In this document: in pieces, positions 18,388 through 27,417 of the stretch
Numbering within the stretch: position 1 is the first letter of the stretch
Layout of the letters: each line of letters begins with the position of its first letter
NCBI GenBank assembly: GCA_964448675.1
Contig: CAYUZU010000019.1
Span: 37,464-101,463 of the forward strand
Length of the DNA stretch: 64,000 nt
Reading direction: 5' to 3'
From: CAYUZU01 sp964448675
Lineage (GTDB): Bacteria; Planctomycetota; Phycisphaerae; UBA1845; Fen-1342
Made by a program: the position numbers and the translations under genes
Notes under the pieces: generated by a model
Databases searched by the model: none
Told to the model about the DNA's origin: nothing
What the model saw: the letters and a program-made list of their open reading frames with translations, nothing else

Positions 18388-19205
18388 GCCGGGCGGTGTT
18401 GCTCAAGACGCTGCGGGAGGACTGGCTGCTGATCCTGGTCGTGCTGGTGTCGATCGTGCTGTTCGAGGTTGTGGTCGTGCGCATGTTGATCGAGGCGGCG
18501 CGCGATCTGGAGCTGCTGCGCACCTGGCTCGAGCGGCCGCTGATTAAGACGCTGATGCGGCTGGCGCTGGGGGACGATCTCTCGGGCGAGATCACGTCGA
18601 CGTCACTGGCGACGTTCGGTCTGGCGCATCCGTTCCTCTACGCCGTGACATGGGCGCTGCTGCTGGCGATGGCGACCGGGGCGGTGGCAGGGGAGATCGG
18701 CCGTGGCACCGCCGACCTGCTGTTGGCGCTGCCGCTGTCGCGGGCGGCGGTGTACGTGAGCACGTCGCTCGTGTGGCTCGTGGCGGCGATTCTGTGCAGC
18801 TTCGTGCCGCTGGTGGGATTGAGCATCGGGCAACGCGTGTTCCCGCTGGCGGAGCCGCTGGACCTGGCGCGGCTGGCGCTGGTTGCGACGAACCTGTGTG
18901 CGCTGAACGTGGCCATCGCGGCGTTCACGCTGCTCGTGTCGAGCCTGGTGTCGCGGCGAGGTCTGGCGGTGGGTGTGGTGCTGGCGGTGCTGCTCGTGTC
19001 GGACGTGGTCAACCTGGTCGCGTCGTTCTGGGAGGCGGTCGAGCCGATCAGCTTCCTGGGCTTCCTGCACTATTACCAGCCGCTCCCGATTGTGCGCAGC
19101 GGGCAACTGCCACCGGGCAATCTCGCTGTTTTGCTCGCAATCGCCGCGGTGACATGGTCGTTCGGTTTGTGGCACTTCGCGCGGCGCGATATCCCCGCGG
19201 TGTGA
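18384..19205 (+). CDS. ABC-2 type transporter permease
   Basis: 273 residues from the ATG at 18384, which overlaps the ATPase stop codon. About six membrane helices are visible: LILVVLVSIVLFEVVVV, a segment near ATFGLAHPFLYAVTWALLLA, YVSTSLVWLVAAILCSFVPL, ALNVAIAAFTLLVSSLV, LAVGVVLAVLLVSDVVNLV and LAVLLAIAAVTWSFGLWHF. The region GEIGRGTADLLLALPLSR is the coupling-helix pattern usual in ABC-2 permeases. It would form the membrane channel for the upstream ATPase. The gene ends 42 bases from the convergent VWA gene. Confidence 0.88.
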   Translation: MSRAVLLKTLREDWLLILVVLVSIVLFEVVVVRMLIEAARDLELLRTWLERPLIKTLMRLALGDDLSGEITSTSLATFGLAHPFLYAVTWALLLAMATGAVAGEIGRGTADLLLALPLSRAAVYVSTSLVWLVAAILCSFVPLVGLSIGQRVFPLAEPLDLARLALVATNLCALNVAIAAFTLLVSSLVSRRGLAVGVVLAVLLVSDVVNLVASFWEAVEPISFLGFLHYYQPLPIVRSGQLPPGNLAVLLAIAAVTWSFGLWHFARRDIPAV

Positions 19206-19247
19206 CGGGGCCACTGCGACCGATGCGGGCAGGGGCCATGCGATGAG

Positions 19248-22200
19248 CTATGGCGCATCGTCGCCGGCAGGATCATCCCCAGCGGCATCCGGTCGACGCA
19301 CGCGGCGCTTGGCGCGCAGCAGCCGTGCGGCGTATTCGTCGTCCGACGCGGGTGCGTGGGGACGCGGTGCTTCGCTCGGCGGCGCGCCGGTCGGCTCCGC
19401 CGGGCCTGCCGCGTCCGGCGCATTCGGGCCCGGTGTGTGGCGTCGGTCGGCAGGCGGTCGCGCGCGACGCGGCTCCGCGGGGGTCGGCCCCGCATCACGC
19501 TCATGCTGAAAGGCACTTTCCTGCGCCCGGGCCTTGGCCCCGCGCAGCGCCCCCAGCGTGGTGGCGGCTTCGTCGCCCGAACGCTGCGAAACCAGCCCGC
19601 CGATGAAGGCGCGAAGCCGGCCGGCAACCTGGGCCGGCGTTACGGCGATGCGGCGCACGGCGACGTCCATGAGAAACAGCAACAACGCCAGGCGGACCAG
19701 GACATCCCAGAAGGGTCGCCGCACCCGTACCGGGCGGACACTCCACGGTTCGAACACCGCCTCCGGTTGCTGCAAGCGCAGAACCCGGCCGCCGGTGCGG
19801 CGGGCCAGCTCGCCCAGGGTGGTTTCGTCCGGCCGCAAGGTACGGAACTCGGGCGAATAGGCCTGGGCCACGCCGGCGCGCAGCACGCCCGCCTGTGCCG
19901 TGCCGCCGCTGGTGTAGCAGTAGGGCAGGAGAACCACATATGTGCCGGGGGCATCGAGTGGGAAGTTTGCTTCGTAACGGCCGGCCGCCGTGCGGTGCAG
20001 GGCCAGGGGGATGCGGTCGAAGCCGGGGGAGATCGCCTGTCCGGTGACCGTCAATGAGGCCTGGGCTGGCAGTGGCAGGTGTTCCGCCGAGACACCCACG
20101 CGGGCTACGCCGCCCTGGACCGTCGTCGCGACTTCGAGTTGACCAGGGCTGTCGGGTCGGGCCAGGTAACGCACGGCCTGGGTCCAAACCTTGCTGAAGC
20201 CAGGCCAGTTGACCCACGCGGGTCCCCATTGCGGCCACATGCCGCTGGTGAACGCGACCACGCGGCCGAGTCCGACCTGCCAATAGGCGAGAATAGGATC
20301 CGCGCCGTCAGAGGTCGGGCGCACTAGCGGGACTTGGGCCATGGGCTTGGCCGTCGTCACGACGTGCCCCCGCAGCGGCGGGATCTCGGCGGGCGCGAGG
20401 CCGACGAGGATGCGTTCGTCGACTGCGGGTCGCAATTGCGGTGTGAACGGCTGTTCGTACAGCCCCGCCCGGCTGGCCAGGACGGTCTCCCGGGCGAAGA
20501 TCTGCGGCAGTGGTTGCGCACTGTCGGCGATGTACATGCGGCCGCCACTGCGGTCGGCAATCTGTGCGAGCAACGCCCGGTCGGCGTCGGGGCCCACCGC
20601 GACCGCGGAGATGGTGATACCCGCCGCGCCGGCGGTTTCTGCGAGCGACATGAACGCACCGGGGGCGGACTGTCCGTCGGTCAGGAGGATGATGTGCTTG
20701 AGGCTTGTCTCGGCGCCCGCGAGAGCGGCACTGGCCTGCTCGAGCGCCGGGTACATGTCCGTGCCGCCGGCGCCGCCGAGTTTGACGAGTTGTCGCAGGA
20801 TCGCCCCACGGTTCTCGGCCCGTTGCAGCGGCACAATCCACTCGGCGGCGCTGTTGAACGCCACGACGCCGACGTGATCCAGGCGGCTGAGCAGCTTGAC
20901 GGACGCGATGGCCGCCTGGCGAGCCATGACGATCTTCTGACCGGCCATGGAGCCGGAGCGGTCGATGACGAGGACCAGACCGAGGCTGAGGAGGTTGAGC
21001 TTCGCGCGGCTGGTTTCGACGGGCAGGATCTCCTCGAGGGGGGTGTGCGCGTAGCCGCCGACGCTGAACGCGCGGTCGCCGCCGAGCACCAGCAGGCCGC
21101 CGCCCTGGTCGCGCACGTACGACGCCAGCATGGTCTGACGGTTGGGCCCCAGGGCCAGGGCCGATATGTTCGACAGGATGATGGCCGAGGTATCGGCGAG
21201 CTGGGCCGCGTCGGCGGGCAAGTCGCGCAGCGCGATCAGCTCGCAGTCGATGCCGCCCTGCTGCAAGGCGGCGGCAAGTGTCTCGGCCGAGGTCGTTTCG
21301 CCCTGCGGGGCGGAGCCGGACATATCGTGCACGACCAGCACCCGCGTTGCCCCGCCGACGATCGTGAACGCGCGGCCTTCGTTGTTGACGCTGATCGCGT
21401 CCGTGTCGGCTCGTACGGGTTCGATCCGGGCGCGGAAGTGATGCACGCGGCTGGATTGCAGCTTGACCGGGATTGAAAAGCGATTCGGGCCGGGCGCGAG
21501 CTCGATCGCGCGGGCGGTGCTCGCCGTGGCCGGGTCGAGGTCGACCAGCCGTTCGTTGTGATACAGGCGCAGCCGCGCCGTCGTGGCGACTTGCGAGCGC
21601 GCGATGAGCTGCAGGTTGACGACTTCGTCACGCTCGGCGGCTGCGGGCGCCGCGAGGCGTTCGACGAGAATCTCGGCAGCGTGCTCGTAGCGCAGCGGCA
21701 GGACGTCGATCGGGATGTCCAGCGCGGTGTAGGCCTCGGCTTCCTCGACCGCGACGCCGCGGTTCTCGTTGCCATCCGAGATCATGACCAGCCGCCTGGC
21801 CGTGTCCGGTGGAAAGACGGCCAAGCCCAACCGCAGCGCCGCCGCGAGATCGGACCGGTGCCGGGCGCCGCGCATGCCGCCGGTGCCCGGCACGAGCGTC
21901 TTGTGGGGCAGCTGGTCGACGACGGCGTCCGCGGCGAAGCTCACCACGGCAACGCGGTCGTCCGGTCGCATCCCGGCGGCGGCCTGCTCAACAAACGCAA
22001 GGGCCTGTCGCTGCTGGAGTTGCGGGACGCTGTCAGAGCGGTCGATGGCGAAGGTCACCGTCTGGTCGCTGGTCGTACGAACCCACTCGGGGCCGGCCAG
22101 CGCCAACACGAGCATGGTGATGACGAGGCTGCGCAGCGCGATCGCGACCCAGCCGCGCGTCCGGCCCAGGCCTGCCAGCGAGCGCACACTCAGGGCGACG

Positions 22201-22253
22201 ACCAACGGAAGAACCAGCAGAACGGTCAGCCAGACCGGGTGCTGCGCGTTCAT
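19248..22253 (-). CDS. Large membrane protein with VWA and glutamine-amidotransferase-like domains
   Basis: 1001 residues from the ATG at 22253; an in-frame TTG at 22280 is an alternative. Two N-terminal membrane helices (LTVLLVLPLVVALSV and AIALRSLVITMLVLALAG) are followed by a first VWA-like domain (FAIDRSDSV, a partial MIDAS), a Rossmann-like class I amidotransferase-type domain (VLVVHDMSGSA to GGGLLVLGGDRAF), a second VWA domain with a full DRSGS MIDAS (LVLVIDRSGSM) and LLTDGQSAPG, then a beta-rich region, a C-terminal membrane helix (LVRLALLLFLMDVAV) and a long Pro/Arg/Ala-rich cytoplasmic tail. This layout matches bacterial cell-surface VWA proteins often encoded near MoxR ATPases and DUF58 proteins; no MoxR gene is present here. 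Metal-dependent binding is inferred; the role is unknown. Confidence 0.85.
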   Translation of the reverse strand: MNAQHPVWLTVLLVLPLVVALSVRSLAGLGRTRGWVAIALRSLVITMLVLALAGPEWVRTTSDQTVTFAIDRSDSVPQLQQRQALAFVEQAAAGMRPDDRVAVVSFAADAVVDQLPHKTLVPGTGGMRGARHRSDLAAALRLGLAVFPPDTARRLVMISDGNENRGVAVEEAEAYTALDIPIDVLPLRYEHAAEILVERLAAPAAAERDEVVNLQLIARSQVATTARLRLYHNERLVDLDPATASTARAIELAPGPNRFSIPVKLQSSRVHHFRARIEPVRADTDAISVNNEGRAFTIVGGATRVLVVHDMSGSAPQGETTSAETLAAALQQGGIDCELIALRDLPADAAQLADTSAIILSNISALALGPNRQTMLASYVRDQGGGLLVLGGDRAFSVGGYAHTPLEEILPVETSRAKLNLLSLGLVLVIDRSGSMAGQKIVMARQAAIASVKLLSRLDHVGVVAFNSAAEWIVPLQRAENRGAILRQLVKLGGAGGTDMYPALEQASAALAGAETSLKHIILLTDGQSAPGAFMSLAETAGAAGITISAVAVGPDADRALLAQIADRSGGRMYIADSAQPLPQIFARETVLASRAGLYEQPFTPQLRPAVDERILVGLAPAEIPPLRGHVVTTAKPMAQVPLVRPTSDGADPILAYWQVGLGRVVAFTSGMWPQWGPAWVNWPGFSKVWTQAVRYLARPDSPGQLEVATTVQGGVARVGVSAEHLPLPAQASLTVTGQAISPGFDRIPLALHRTAAGRYEANFPLDAPGTYVVLLPYCYTSGGTAQAGVLRAGVAQAYSPEFRTLRPDETTLGELARRTGGRVLRLQQPEAVFEPWSVRPVRVRRPFWDVLVRLALLLFLMDVAVRRIAVTPAQVAGRLRAFIGGLVSQRSGDEAATTLGALRGAKARAQESAFQHERDAGPTPAEPRRARPPADRRHTPGPNAPDAAGPAEPTGAPPSEAPRPHAPASDDEYAARLLRAKRRVRRPDAAGDDPAGDDAP

Positions 22254-22365
22254 GAAGATGGGCCAACCGACCGAATCCAAGAGCCACCCTTATCCACAAG
22301 ACAGCGCGGCGGTGACGCGTGTAGCGTCGCGAATGCCGGCGGCCGCCGAATGCTGCGCCGTCGGC

Positions 22366-22857
22366 TCAGGCGCCCTTGCTGACGATGCGCCCGGCTTCGG
22401 CCACAAACTCCTTGGGCGGACGGAAGCCGGAGAAACGCCCCACCTCGGTGCCATCAGGCCGGACGACGACCAGCGTGGGGTACGCCGCGATCCGGTAGCG
22501 GTTCTTCAGGCCGACCTGCTTTTCGGCGTCGATCTTGAGCGACACGAGCCGTTCGAGCATCCATGGCCGAACTTCGTCATGGACGAAGGTCTGCTTGTCG
22601 AGCAGTTTGCAGGGGCCGCACCAGGTCGTGTAGAAGTCGAGCAGGACCAGCTTGCCCTCGGCGTCGGCCTTGATGCGGGCATCGTCAAAGCTCAGGTCAT
22701 AGAACGGCAGGCCGTCCAGCGGCTTGGCCGCTTTGAGTTCGGTGATCTTGGCGGCATCGGCAGACGGGACGCTCGACGGCGGCGGTGCGGCGGGCTCGTT
22801 CGACGCATCACAGGCCACACACAGCAGCAGCAGCACGCAGGGGATGGTGCGGATCAT
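22366..22857 (-). CDS. Thioredoxin-fold lipoprotein
   Basis: 163 residues; start set by GAGGAGG immediately upstream. A lipobox-like LLLLCVAC places Cys16 as the probable lipidated residue, so the protein would be anchored in the membrane facing the periplasm. The thioredoxin active site is WCGPC (Cys80 and Cys83), within LLDFYTTWCGPCKLL, and a cis-proline lies in AAYPTLVV, as expected for the fold. It probably reduces or isomerises disulfides in exported proteins, similar to TlpA/DsbD-domain families. It is 85 bases upstream of no partner on its strand except the VWA gene, which starts 112 bases downstream, so co-expression with that gene is possible. Confidence 0.9.
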   Translation of the reverse strand: MIRTIPCVLLLLCVACDASNEPAAPPPSSVPSADAAKITELKAAKPLDGLPFYDLSFDDARIKADAEGKLVLLDFYTTWCGPCKLLDKQTFVHDEVRPWMLERLVSLKIDAEKQVGLKNRYRIAAYPTLVVVRPDGTEVGRFSGFRPPKEFVAEAGRIVSKGA

Positions 22858-22980
22858 GGTTCCTCCTCGTTTTGTCCTATTCTAGCAGTTGTGCGCCCCG
22901 GGTGCAGTCGGAGCGCTGCACCGTTGCCACCGGCCCGATCATTTGTGTCTCAATGACCACCCCGTGCGCTGCGCCCCGGG

Positions 22981-24282
22981 TCAGTCCAGCCAGCGCTTGT
23001 CTCGCAGCTTCTTCGGCAGGTAGTTTTCGGTGATGAAGCTGAAGTGCTTGTTGGAGAGTGCTTCCAACTCCAGCTTTACGCCGAGCGCCTCCATGTACTT
23101 GATCTCACGCTGCCATTCGCGTTTCTGGAACCAGGGGTAGTTGCGAATCTCTCGCGCGCGGCGGCGATCTTCCTCGGTCAGCGGCATCGGCACGTGGCTG
23201 GGGATATCGAAGCGCTCCGCGTCGTAGCTGCTCATGCCGATGAAACGCGCTGCCGGCACCGCCATGCGCGTGCTCTCGAACGCGAGATTGATCGAGCCCT
23301 GCTTCAGCACGCTGTAGATGTAGTAGCCCCACGGGTCATTGTCGACCAGCACGTACACCGGCAGCTTCAACTCGTTGTGCATGCGGAAAATCAGACGGCG
23401 CACGCCGCGCGGTGGCTGCCCTCCACCGTGGATGATCATGCACTGGTGTCGCTCCCAGAAGCGGTCCTTGTTGAAGCGCTGCCAGATGGCGCCTTTCTCG
23501 ATCAGCAGGATGAACTTGGCCTTGTGCCGAACGAACTGGATCACGTCCGCCTCGACGATGCTCGGCACGGCCCAGCCGCCGCTGCCCATGGCCGCCAGGT
23601 CGATACGGTCGCCGTTGTCGATGATCTGCATGGGGCCGACCATGGCGCCCTTCGTTTCGGCATGCACGCCGAGCTCCTCGCGCAGGGATGCAACGGCGAC
23701 CTCGATGTCCTCGATGATCGGGTCGGACTCGGACTGCTCGTTGAAGATGAGCTCTTTGCTGCCCTTGCCTTGAGCGGCCTTGATGGGCACCTTCAGGTTG
23801 TAGAACAGGTCACGAATGCTGGTCGAGTTGCTCGCCTCGATCAGGCGCTTGCACACCTCCGCCACGCGGATCGTCTGCATGAACTTCTTCGCCTGGCTGC
23901 CCTCGCCCTTGCGCCGGCCGAGCAGGCTGAAGAAGCCGCGGCGCTGGCGGCCGTCGAGCAGTTCGATGATGCCGCGCTTCTCGTTGAACGTCACGTTCGA
24001 CAGTGTGCGCGAGGGGATCTCGACGTACGGATCGTGTCGCTCGTGGACGAGCTGGACGACGCCCTTGGCCATCTTGACGATGCGCTGCCCCGCTGCCGCC
24101 CGATCGCGCTGGCCCGCCTGCTTGGTGAGCTTCTTCTTCGGCGGCTTGGGTGAGACGGCGACGCCCTTCGCGTCGGACTTGCCCGCCGCCTTCTTGCTGG
24201 ACCGGGTCGTCTTCTTCGCAGTTTTCGCGGCGGCTTTCTTGGTGCTCTTGCGGGTGCCCGTCTTCCTGGTGCTCTTGGCCAA
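22981..24282 (-). CDS. top6A: DNA topoisomerase VI subunit A with lysine-rich N-terminal tail
   Basis: 433 residues beginning at TTG 24282, chosen because AAAGGAG (24289-24295) lies 6 bases upstream; the next in-frame ATG (residue 71) would remove the tail. Residues 1-60 are a Lys/Ala/Thr-rich, histone-H1-like tail (STKKAAAKTAKKT). The core is the Spo11/Topo VI A fold: the catalytic tyrosine is Tyr161 in SIRDLFYNL, and the Toprim domain has Glu262 (LIEKGAIW) and the DxD pair Asp314/Asp316 (VLVDNDPWGYY). Topo VI relaxes DNA by cutting both strands and needs the ATPase subunit B (top6B), which is normally the neighbouring gene; it is not in this window. Archaeal in origin and patchily found in bacteria, including some planctomycetes. 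Confidence 0.92.
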   Translation of the reverse strand: MAKSTRKTGTRKSTKKAAAKTAKKTTRSSKKAAGKSDAKGVAVSPKPPKKKLTKQAGQRDRAAAGQRIVKMAKGVVQLVHERHDPYVEIPSRTLSNVTFNEKRGIIELLDGRQRRGFFSLLGRRKGEGSQAKKFMQTIRVAEVCKRLIEASNSTSIRDLFYNLKVPIKAAQGKGSKELIFNEQSESDPIIEDIEVAVASLREELGVHAETKGAMVGPMQIIDNGDRIDLAAMGSGGWAVPSIVEADVIQFVRHKAKFILLIEKGAIWQRFNKDRFWERHQCMIIHGGGQPPRGVRRLIFRMHNELKLPVYVLVDNDPWGYYIYSVLKQGSINLAFESTRMAVPAARFIGMSSYDAERFDIPSHVPMPLTEEDRRRAREIRNYPWFQKREWQREIKYMEALGVKLELEALSNKHFSFITENYLPKKLRDKRWLD

Positions 24283-24610
24283 GGCAGCGCTCCTTTGCTG
24301 AGGACGACCTTCCGTGGGGCCGGCGTGCGGCCGGCACCGCTATTTTACGGGCGAATCGGGTGACTGTGAACGCAACCAGGCCGCTTGGCGCGGGCCGGAC
24401 GACCTTCGCGGGTGAAAGCACGGGCAAGTGCGCCGGCGGCCACCGGAGAGACCGGGCGTTTCCTGGCGCGAGGTCAGGCTCCGGGCGACAGCGACCGGGT
24501 GAACGCGGCCGGGTCGATCACCGCGCCGTGTGCCGTTCAGCGCCCATCAGTCGCCCCCTGGGCCGCGCGACATACCCCCATGGGCCCGGTGCCGGTAGAA
24601 TAGCGCCGTC
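24283..24610. other. Divergent intergenic region
   Basis: About 330 bases between the divergent Topo VI A and TAXI genes. It is GC-rich with several short inverted repeats (for example GCCGGCGTGCGGCCGGC near 24320). A TAGAAT lies 10 bases before the plus-strand ATG, which would give an almost leaderless message if it is a -10 box. No gene or RNA seen. Confidence 0.4.
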
Positions 24611-26116
24611 ATGTCCGCGAAATCGAGGACGGCACCGATCAACCCCAACTGGGCCCTGTCCATCGGTCTGCTGGCCGTGGTGCTGGGCGTGTTGCTGTGT
24701 CTCTACTATTTCCAGTGGACGCCGCGGCGGCAGTTCGGCCTCACCCTCACGGCCGGCAGTGCCGCAGGGCAGCGCCACCTGCTGGCGGAGTTGCTGGCGG
24801 CCCAGGTGGCGGCGGAATCCGGGGGCCGGGTAGAGGTCACGCTCGAACCGACCGCCGGGTCGGCGGAGGCGCTGCAACGCGTGGCGGCGGGCGAGCTCGA
24901 CCTGGCATTGCTGCAAGGGGGGCTTCGGCCGAGCCGGTCCCCGCGGGTGCGACAGGTCACGGCGCTGCATGTCGAGCCGCTACACCTGCTGGTGCGGGCG
25001 GAACTGCATGCGGCGGCCGACCAGGGCCTCGACGCCTTGCGTGGGCGGCAGGTCAATCTGAGCGTCGCGGGCAGCGGCACGGCGGCGCTGGCGGCCGATG
25101 TGCTGCAGTTCGCCGGACTGCGTGCCGACCACGATTTCACCGCGACGCGGCTGAGCTACGCGGAGCTCGTGCAGGCGGACGCCGCCGCGTTGCCGGATGC
25201 GATCTTCATGGTATCGTCGCTGCCGTCGCCGGTGGCGCAGCACCTGGTCAGTGCGCACGACTATCGCCTGTTGCCGCTGCCGTTTGCCGAGGCGTACGCG
25301 CTGGGCGGGCTGACGCGGGACGATCTGCTGGGCGCGGACGGCGCCGCCGGCACGCGGCGGGTGGACCGGATCCACGTCTACGACGCGGTAATCCCGGCCT
25401 ACGCGTATGACGTCCATCCGCCGGTGCCCGGAGCGGACATTCACACGCTCGGCACGCGTTTGCTGCTGGTCGCGCACGAGCGCGTGCCGCGGGCTGCCGT
25501 GACGGCGCTGCTGACGGCTGTGTATGCGACGGATTTCGCGCAGCTGACCAATCCCGCGCTGACGGCCGGTGTGCTGAGCCTGCCGCCCGAGTTTCCGTAT
25601 CACGAAGGGACGCGTGACTACCAGCGGCGGAACCAGCCGTTGATCGCCGGGGACGTGCTGGAGTCGTTCGAGCAGACGCTGAACATCATGGCGGTGTTCT
25701 TCACGGCGGCGTTCTCGTTGTGGATCTGGACGCGGCAGAAGCTGCGTTTGCGACGCGATGCGAACTTCGCCCATTACGTGACGCGTGTCGGGGAGATCGA
25801 GCGGCACGCGCTCGACCTGGAGTCGGCTGCTCAGTTGCGCATCGGTCCGCTGCTGCGGCTGCGGCAGGATCTGAGCCGTTTGAAGTGCGAGGCGCTGGAC
25901 CGTTTCGCGCGCGGCGAGTTGCAGCGCAGCGAGTTGATGTCGGGTTTCCTGGCGCAGGTCAACGACGCGCGGAACTACCTGACGCGCCTGATTCTGCACG
26001 AGCGCGACAACCTCGAGGATACCGCCACGCAGCAGGGCCGCTCGGTGCAGGACGTTTGGAACGAGGCGGCGGGAGCGCCGGAAAGCACGTCGGAGCCGCC
26101 GCCGAAGCAGGGCTGA
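24611..26116 (+). CDS. TAXI-family TRAP solute-binding protein with C-terminal membrane helix
   Basis: 501 residues. One N-terminal membrane helix (LSIGLLAVVLGVLLCLYYFQ) is followed by a periplasmic-binding fold of the TAXI class: LTAGSAAGQRHLLAELLAAQ, AGSAEALQRVAAGELDLALL, then a long beta/alpha region ending near ELPPEFP. A second helix (LNIMAVFFTAAFSLWIW, about 358-375) leads to a cytoplasmic helical tail with coiled-coil character, an unusual addition that is absent from free TAXI receptors. No TRAP membrane subunits (DctQ/M) are adjacent, so the protein may be a sensor or an orphan receptor. It converges with sucB with only 9 bases between the stop codons. Confidence 0.75.
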   Translation: MSAKSRTAPINPNWALSIGLLAVVLGVLLCLYYFQWTPRRQFGLTLTAGSAAGQRHLLAELLAAQVAAESGGRVEVTLEPTAGSAEALQRVAAGELDLALLQGGLRPSRSPRVRQVTALHVEPLHLLVRAELHAAADQGLDALRGRQVNLSVAGSGTAALAADVLQFAGLRADHDFTATRLSYAELVQADAAALPDAIFMVSSLPSPVAQHLVSAHDYRLLPLPFAEAYALGGLTRDDLLGADGAAGTRRVDRIHVYDAVIPAYAYDVHPPVPGADIHTLGTRLLLVAHERVPRAAVTALLTAVYATDFAQLTNPALTAGVLSLPPEFPYHEGTRDYQRRNQPLIAGDVLESFEQTLNIMAVFFTAAFSLWIWTRQKLRLRRDANFAHYVTRVGEIERHALDLESAAQLRIGPLLRLRQDLSRLKCEALDRFARGELQRSELMSGFLAQVNDARNYLTRLILHERDNLEDTATQQGRSVQDVWNEAAGAPESTSEPPPKQG

Positions 26117-26125
26117 GCCGCGCCG

Positions 26126-27376
26126 CTACACCTCGAGCAGCATGCGGGACGGATCCTCGATGCACTCCTTGATGCGCTTGAGGAACGACACCGATTCGCG
26201 CCCGTCGATAATTCGGTGGTCGTACGACAGGGCCACGTACATCATGGGGCGAATCAGGACCTGCCCGTCGATCGCCACCGGCCGATCCTTGATCGCGTGC
26301 AGCCCGAGGATCGCGCTCTGCGGGTAGTTGATGATGGGCGTGGCCAGCAGCGACCCGAAGACGCCGCCGTTGGTGATCGTGAATGTGCCGCCCTGCAATT
26401 CTTCGACTGTGATCTTGCGGTCGCGGGCGCGCCGGGCCAGGTCGCCGATCTGCTGCTCGATCTCGGCGAAGCTGAGCCGCTCGGCGTTGCGCACCACGGG
26501 CACCACGAGCCCCTGGTCGGTGCTGACGGCCATGCCGATGTCGTAGTAGTTCTTGTAGACGATGCTGTTGTCACGAATCTCGCCGTTGACGGCGGGGAAC
26601 TGCTTGAGTGCGTCGATCGCCGCCTTGACGAAGAACGACATGAATCCCAATCGGACGCCATAGCGCTTCTCGAACGCGTCGCCGCGCTCCTTGCGCAGGG
26701 CCATGATCGCCGACATGTCGATTTCGTTGAACGTGGTGAGCTGGGCCTGCGTCTGCTTGGCTTCGACCAGGCGCTGCGCGATGCGCCGCCGCAGCATCGT
26801 CATCGGCACGGTCTCTTCCGTGCGGGCTCCGTTGCCGCTGCCGGCGAGCGCCCCGCGGTCAGCCGGCGCGGCCTCCGTGGATGTGCCCTGCTGCGCGACG
26901 TGACGCTCGACATCTTCCTTCAGTAGCCGTCCGCCCGGTCCGGTCGCGACGACGTCCCGCGCGTCGAGGCCCGCCTCCGCCAGCGCGCGGCGCGCGGCCG
27001 GCATGATGTGAGCGTCGGCGGGGGCATGATCAGCCGTCGCGGTTGACGCGGCCGGCTTGGACTTGCCGTCACCGTCCCGTTCTTTGGTCGCGGTCCCCTT
27101 GGCGGCGGCCTTGTCCGCGGGGGCGTCGGCGGGTTTCTGGCCCTCCTCGATCGTCGCGATGGTCGCACCGACGGGCACGATCTCGCCCGCGGGCTTGAGG
27201 ATCTTGCCCAGTACACCTGCCGCGGGCGCGGGCAGCTCCATCGAGGCCTTGTCGGTTTCGATTTCGACGAGGAATTCGTCCTGTTCGACGTAGTCGCCCT
27301 CGTCCTTGAGCCACTGGCCGATCTGAACCTCGCTGATCGACTCGCCCGCACTGGGTATGGTCACTTCCACGGCCAT
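26126..27376 (-). CDS. sucB: 2-oxoglutarate dehydrogenase E2 (dihydrolipoamide succinyltransferase)
   Basis: 416 residues from the ATG at 27376 (GGGAGA upstream). Domain order is classical: lipoyl domain with Lys43 in EIETDKASMELP, an Ala/Pro/Lys/Asp-rich hinge (81-120), an E3/E1-binding domain (MPAARRALAEAGLDARDV, 125-160) and the catalytic acyltransferase core, with the active-site YDHRIIDG (His387, Asp391) near the C-terminus. It transfers succinyl groups to CoA in the TCA cycle. The start is 41 bases after the sucA stop, so both are in one operon. No E3 (lpd) gene is in the window. Confidence 0.96.
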   Translation of the reverse strand: MAVEVTIPSAGESISEVQIGQWLKDEGDYVEQDEFLVEIETDKASMELPAPAAGVLGKILKPAGEIVPVGATIATIEEGQKPADAPADKAAAKGTATKERDGDGKSKPAASTATADHAPADAHIMPAARRALAEAGLDARDVVATGPGGRLLKEDVERHVAQQGTSTEAAPADRGALAGSGNGARTEETVPMTMLRRRIAQRLVEAKQTQAQLTTFNEIDMSAIMALRKERGDAFEKRYGVRLGFMSFFVKAAIDALKQFPAVNGEIRDNSIVYKNYYDIGMAVSTDQGLVVPVVRNAERLSFAEIEQQIGDLARRARDRKITVEELQGGTFTITNGGVFGSLLATPIINYPQSAILGLHAIKDRPVAIDGQVLIRPMMYVALSYDHRIIDGRESVSFLKRIKECIEDPSRMLLEV

Positions 27377-27417
27377 GCTGTCAGTCTCCCGCGTGCCGCG
27401 CCGCCCGTTCGCGCCGG

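Noticed and set aside
19253..19606. Plus-strand ORFs inside the VWA gene
   Set aside because: Shadows of the Pro/Arg-rich tail; no supporting signals.
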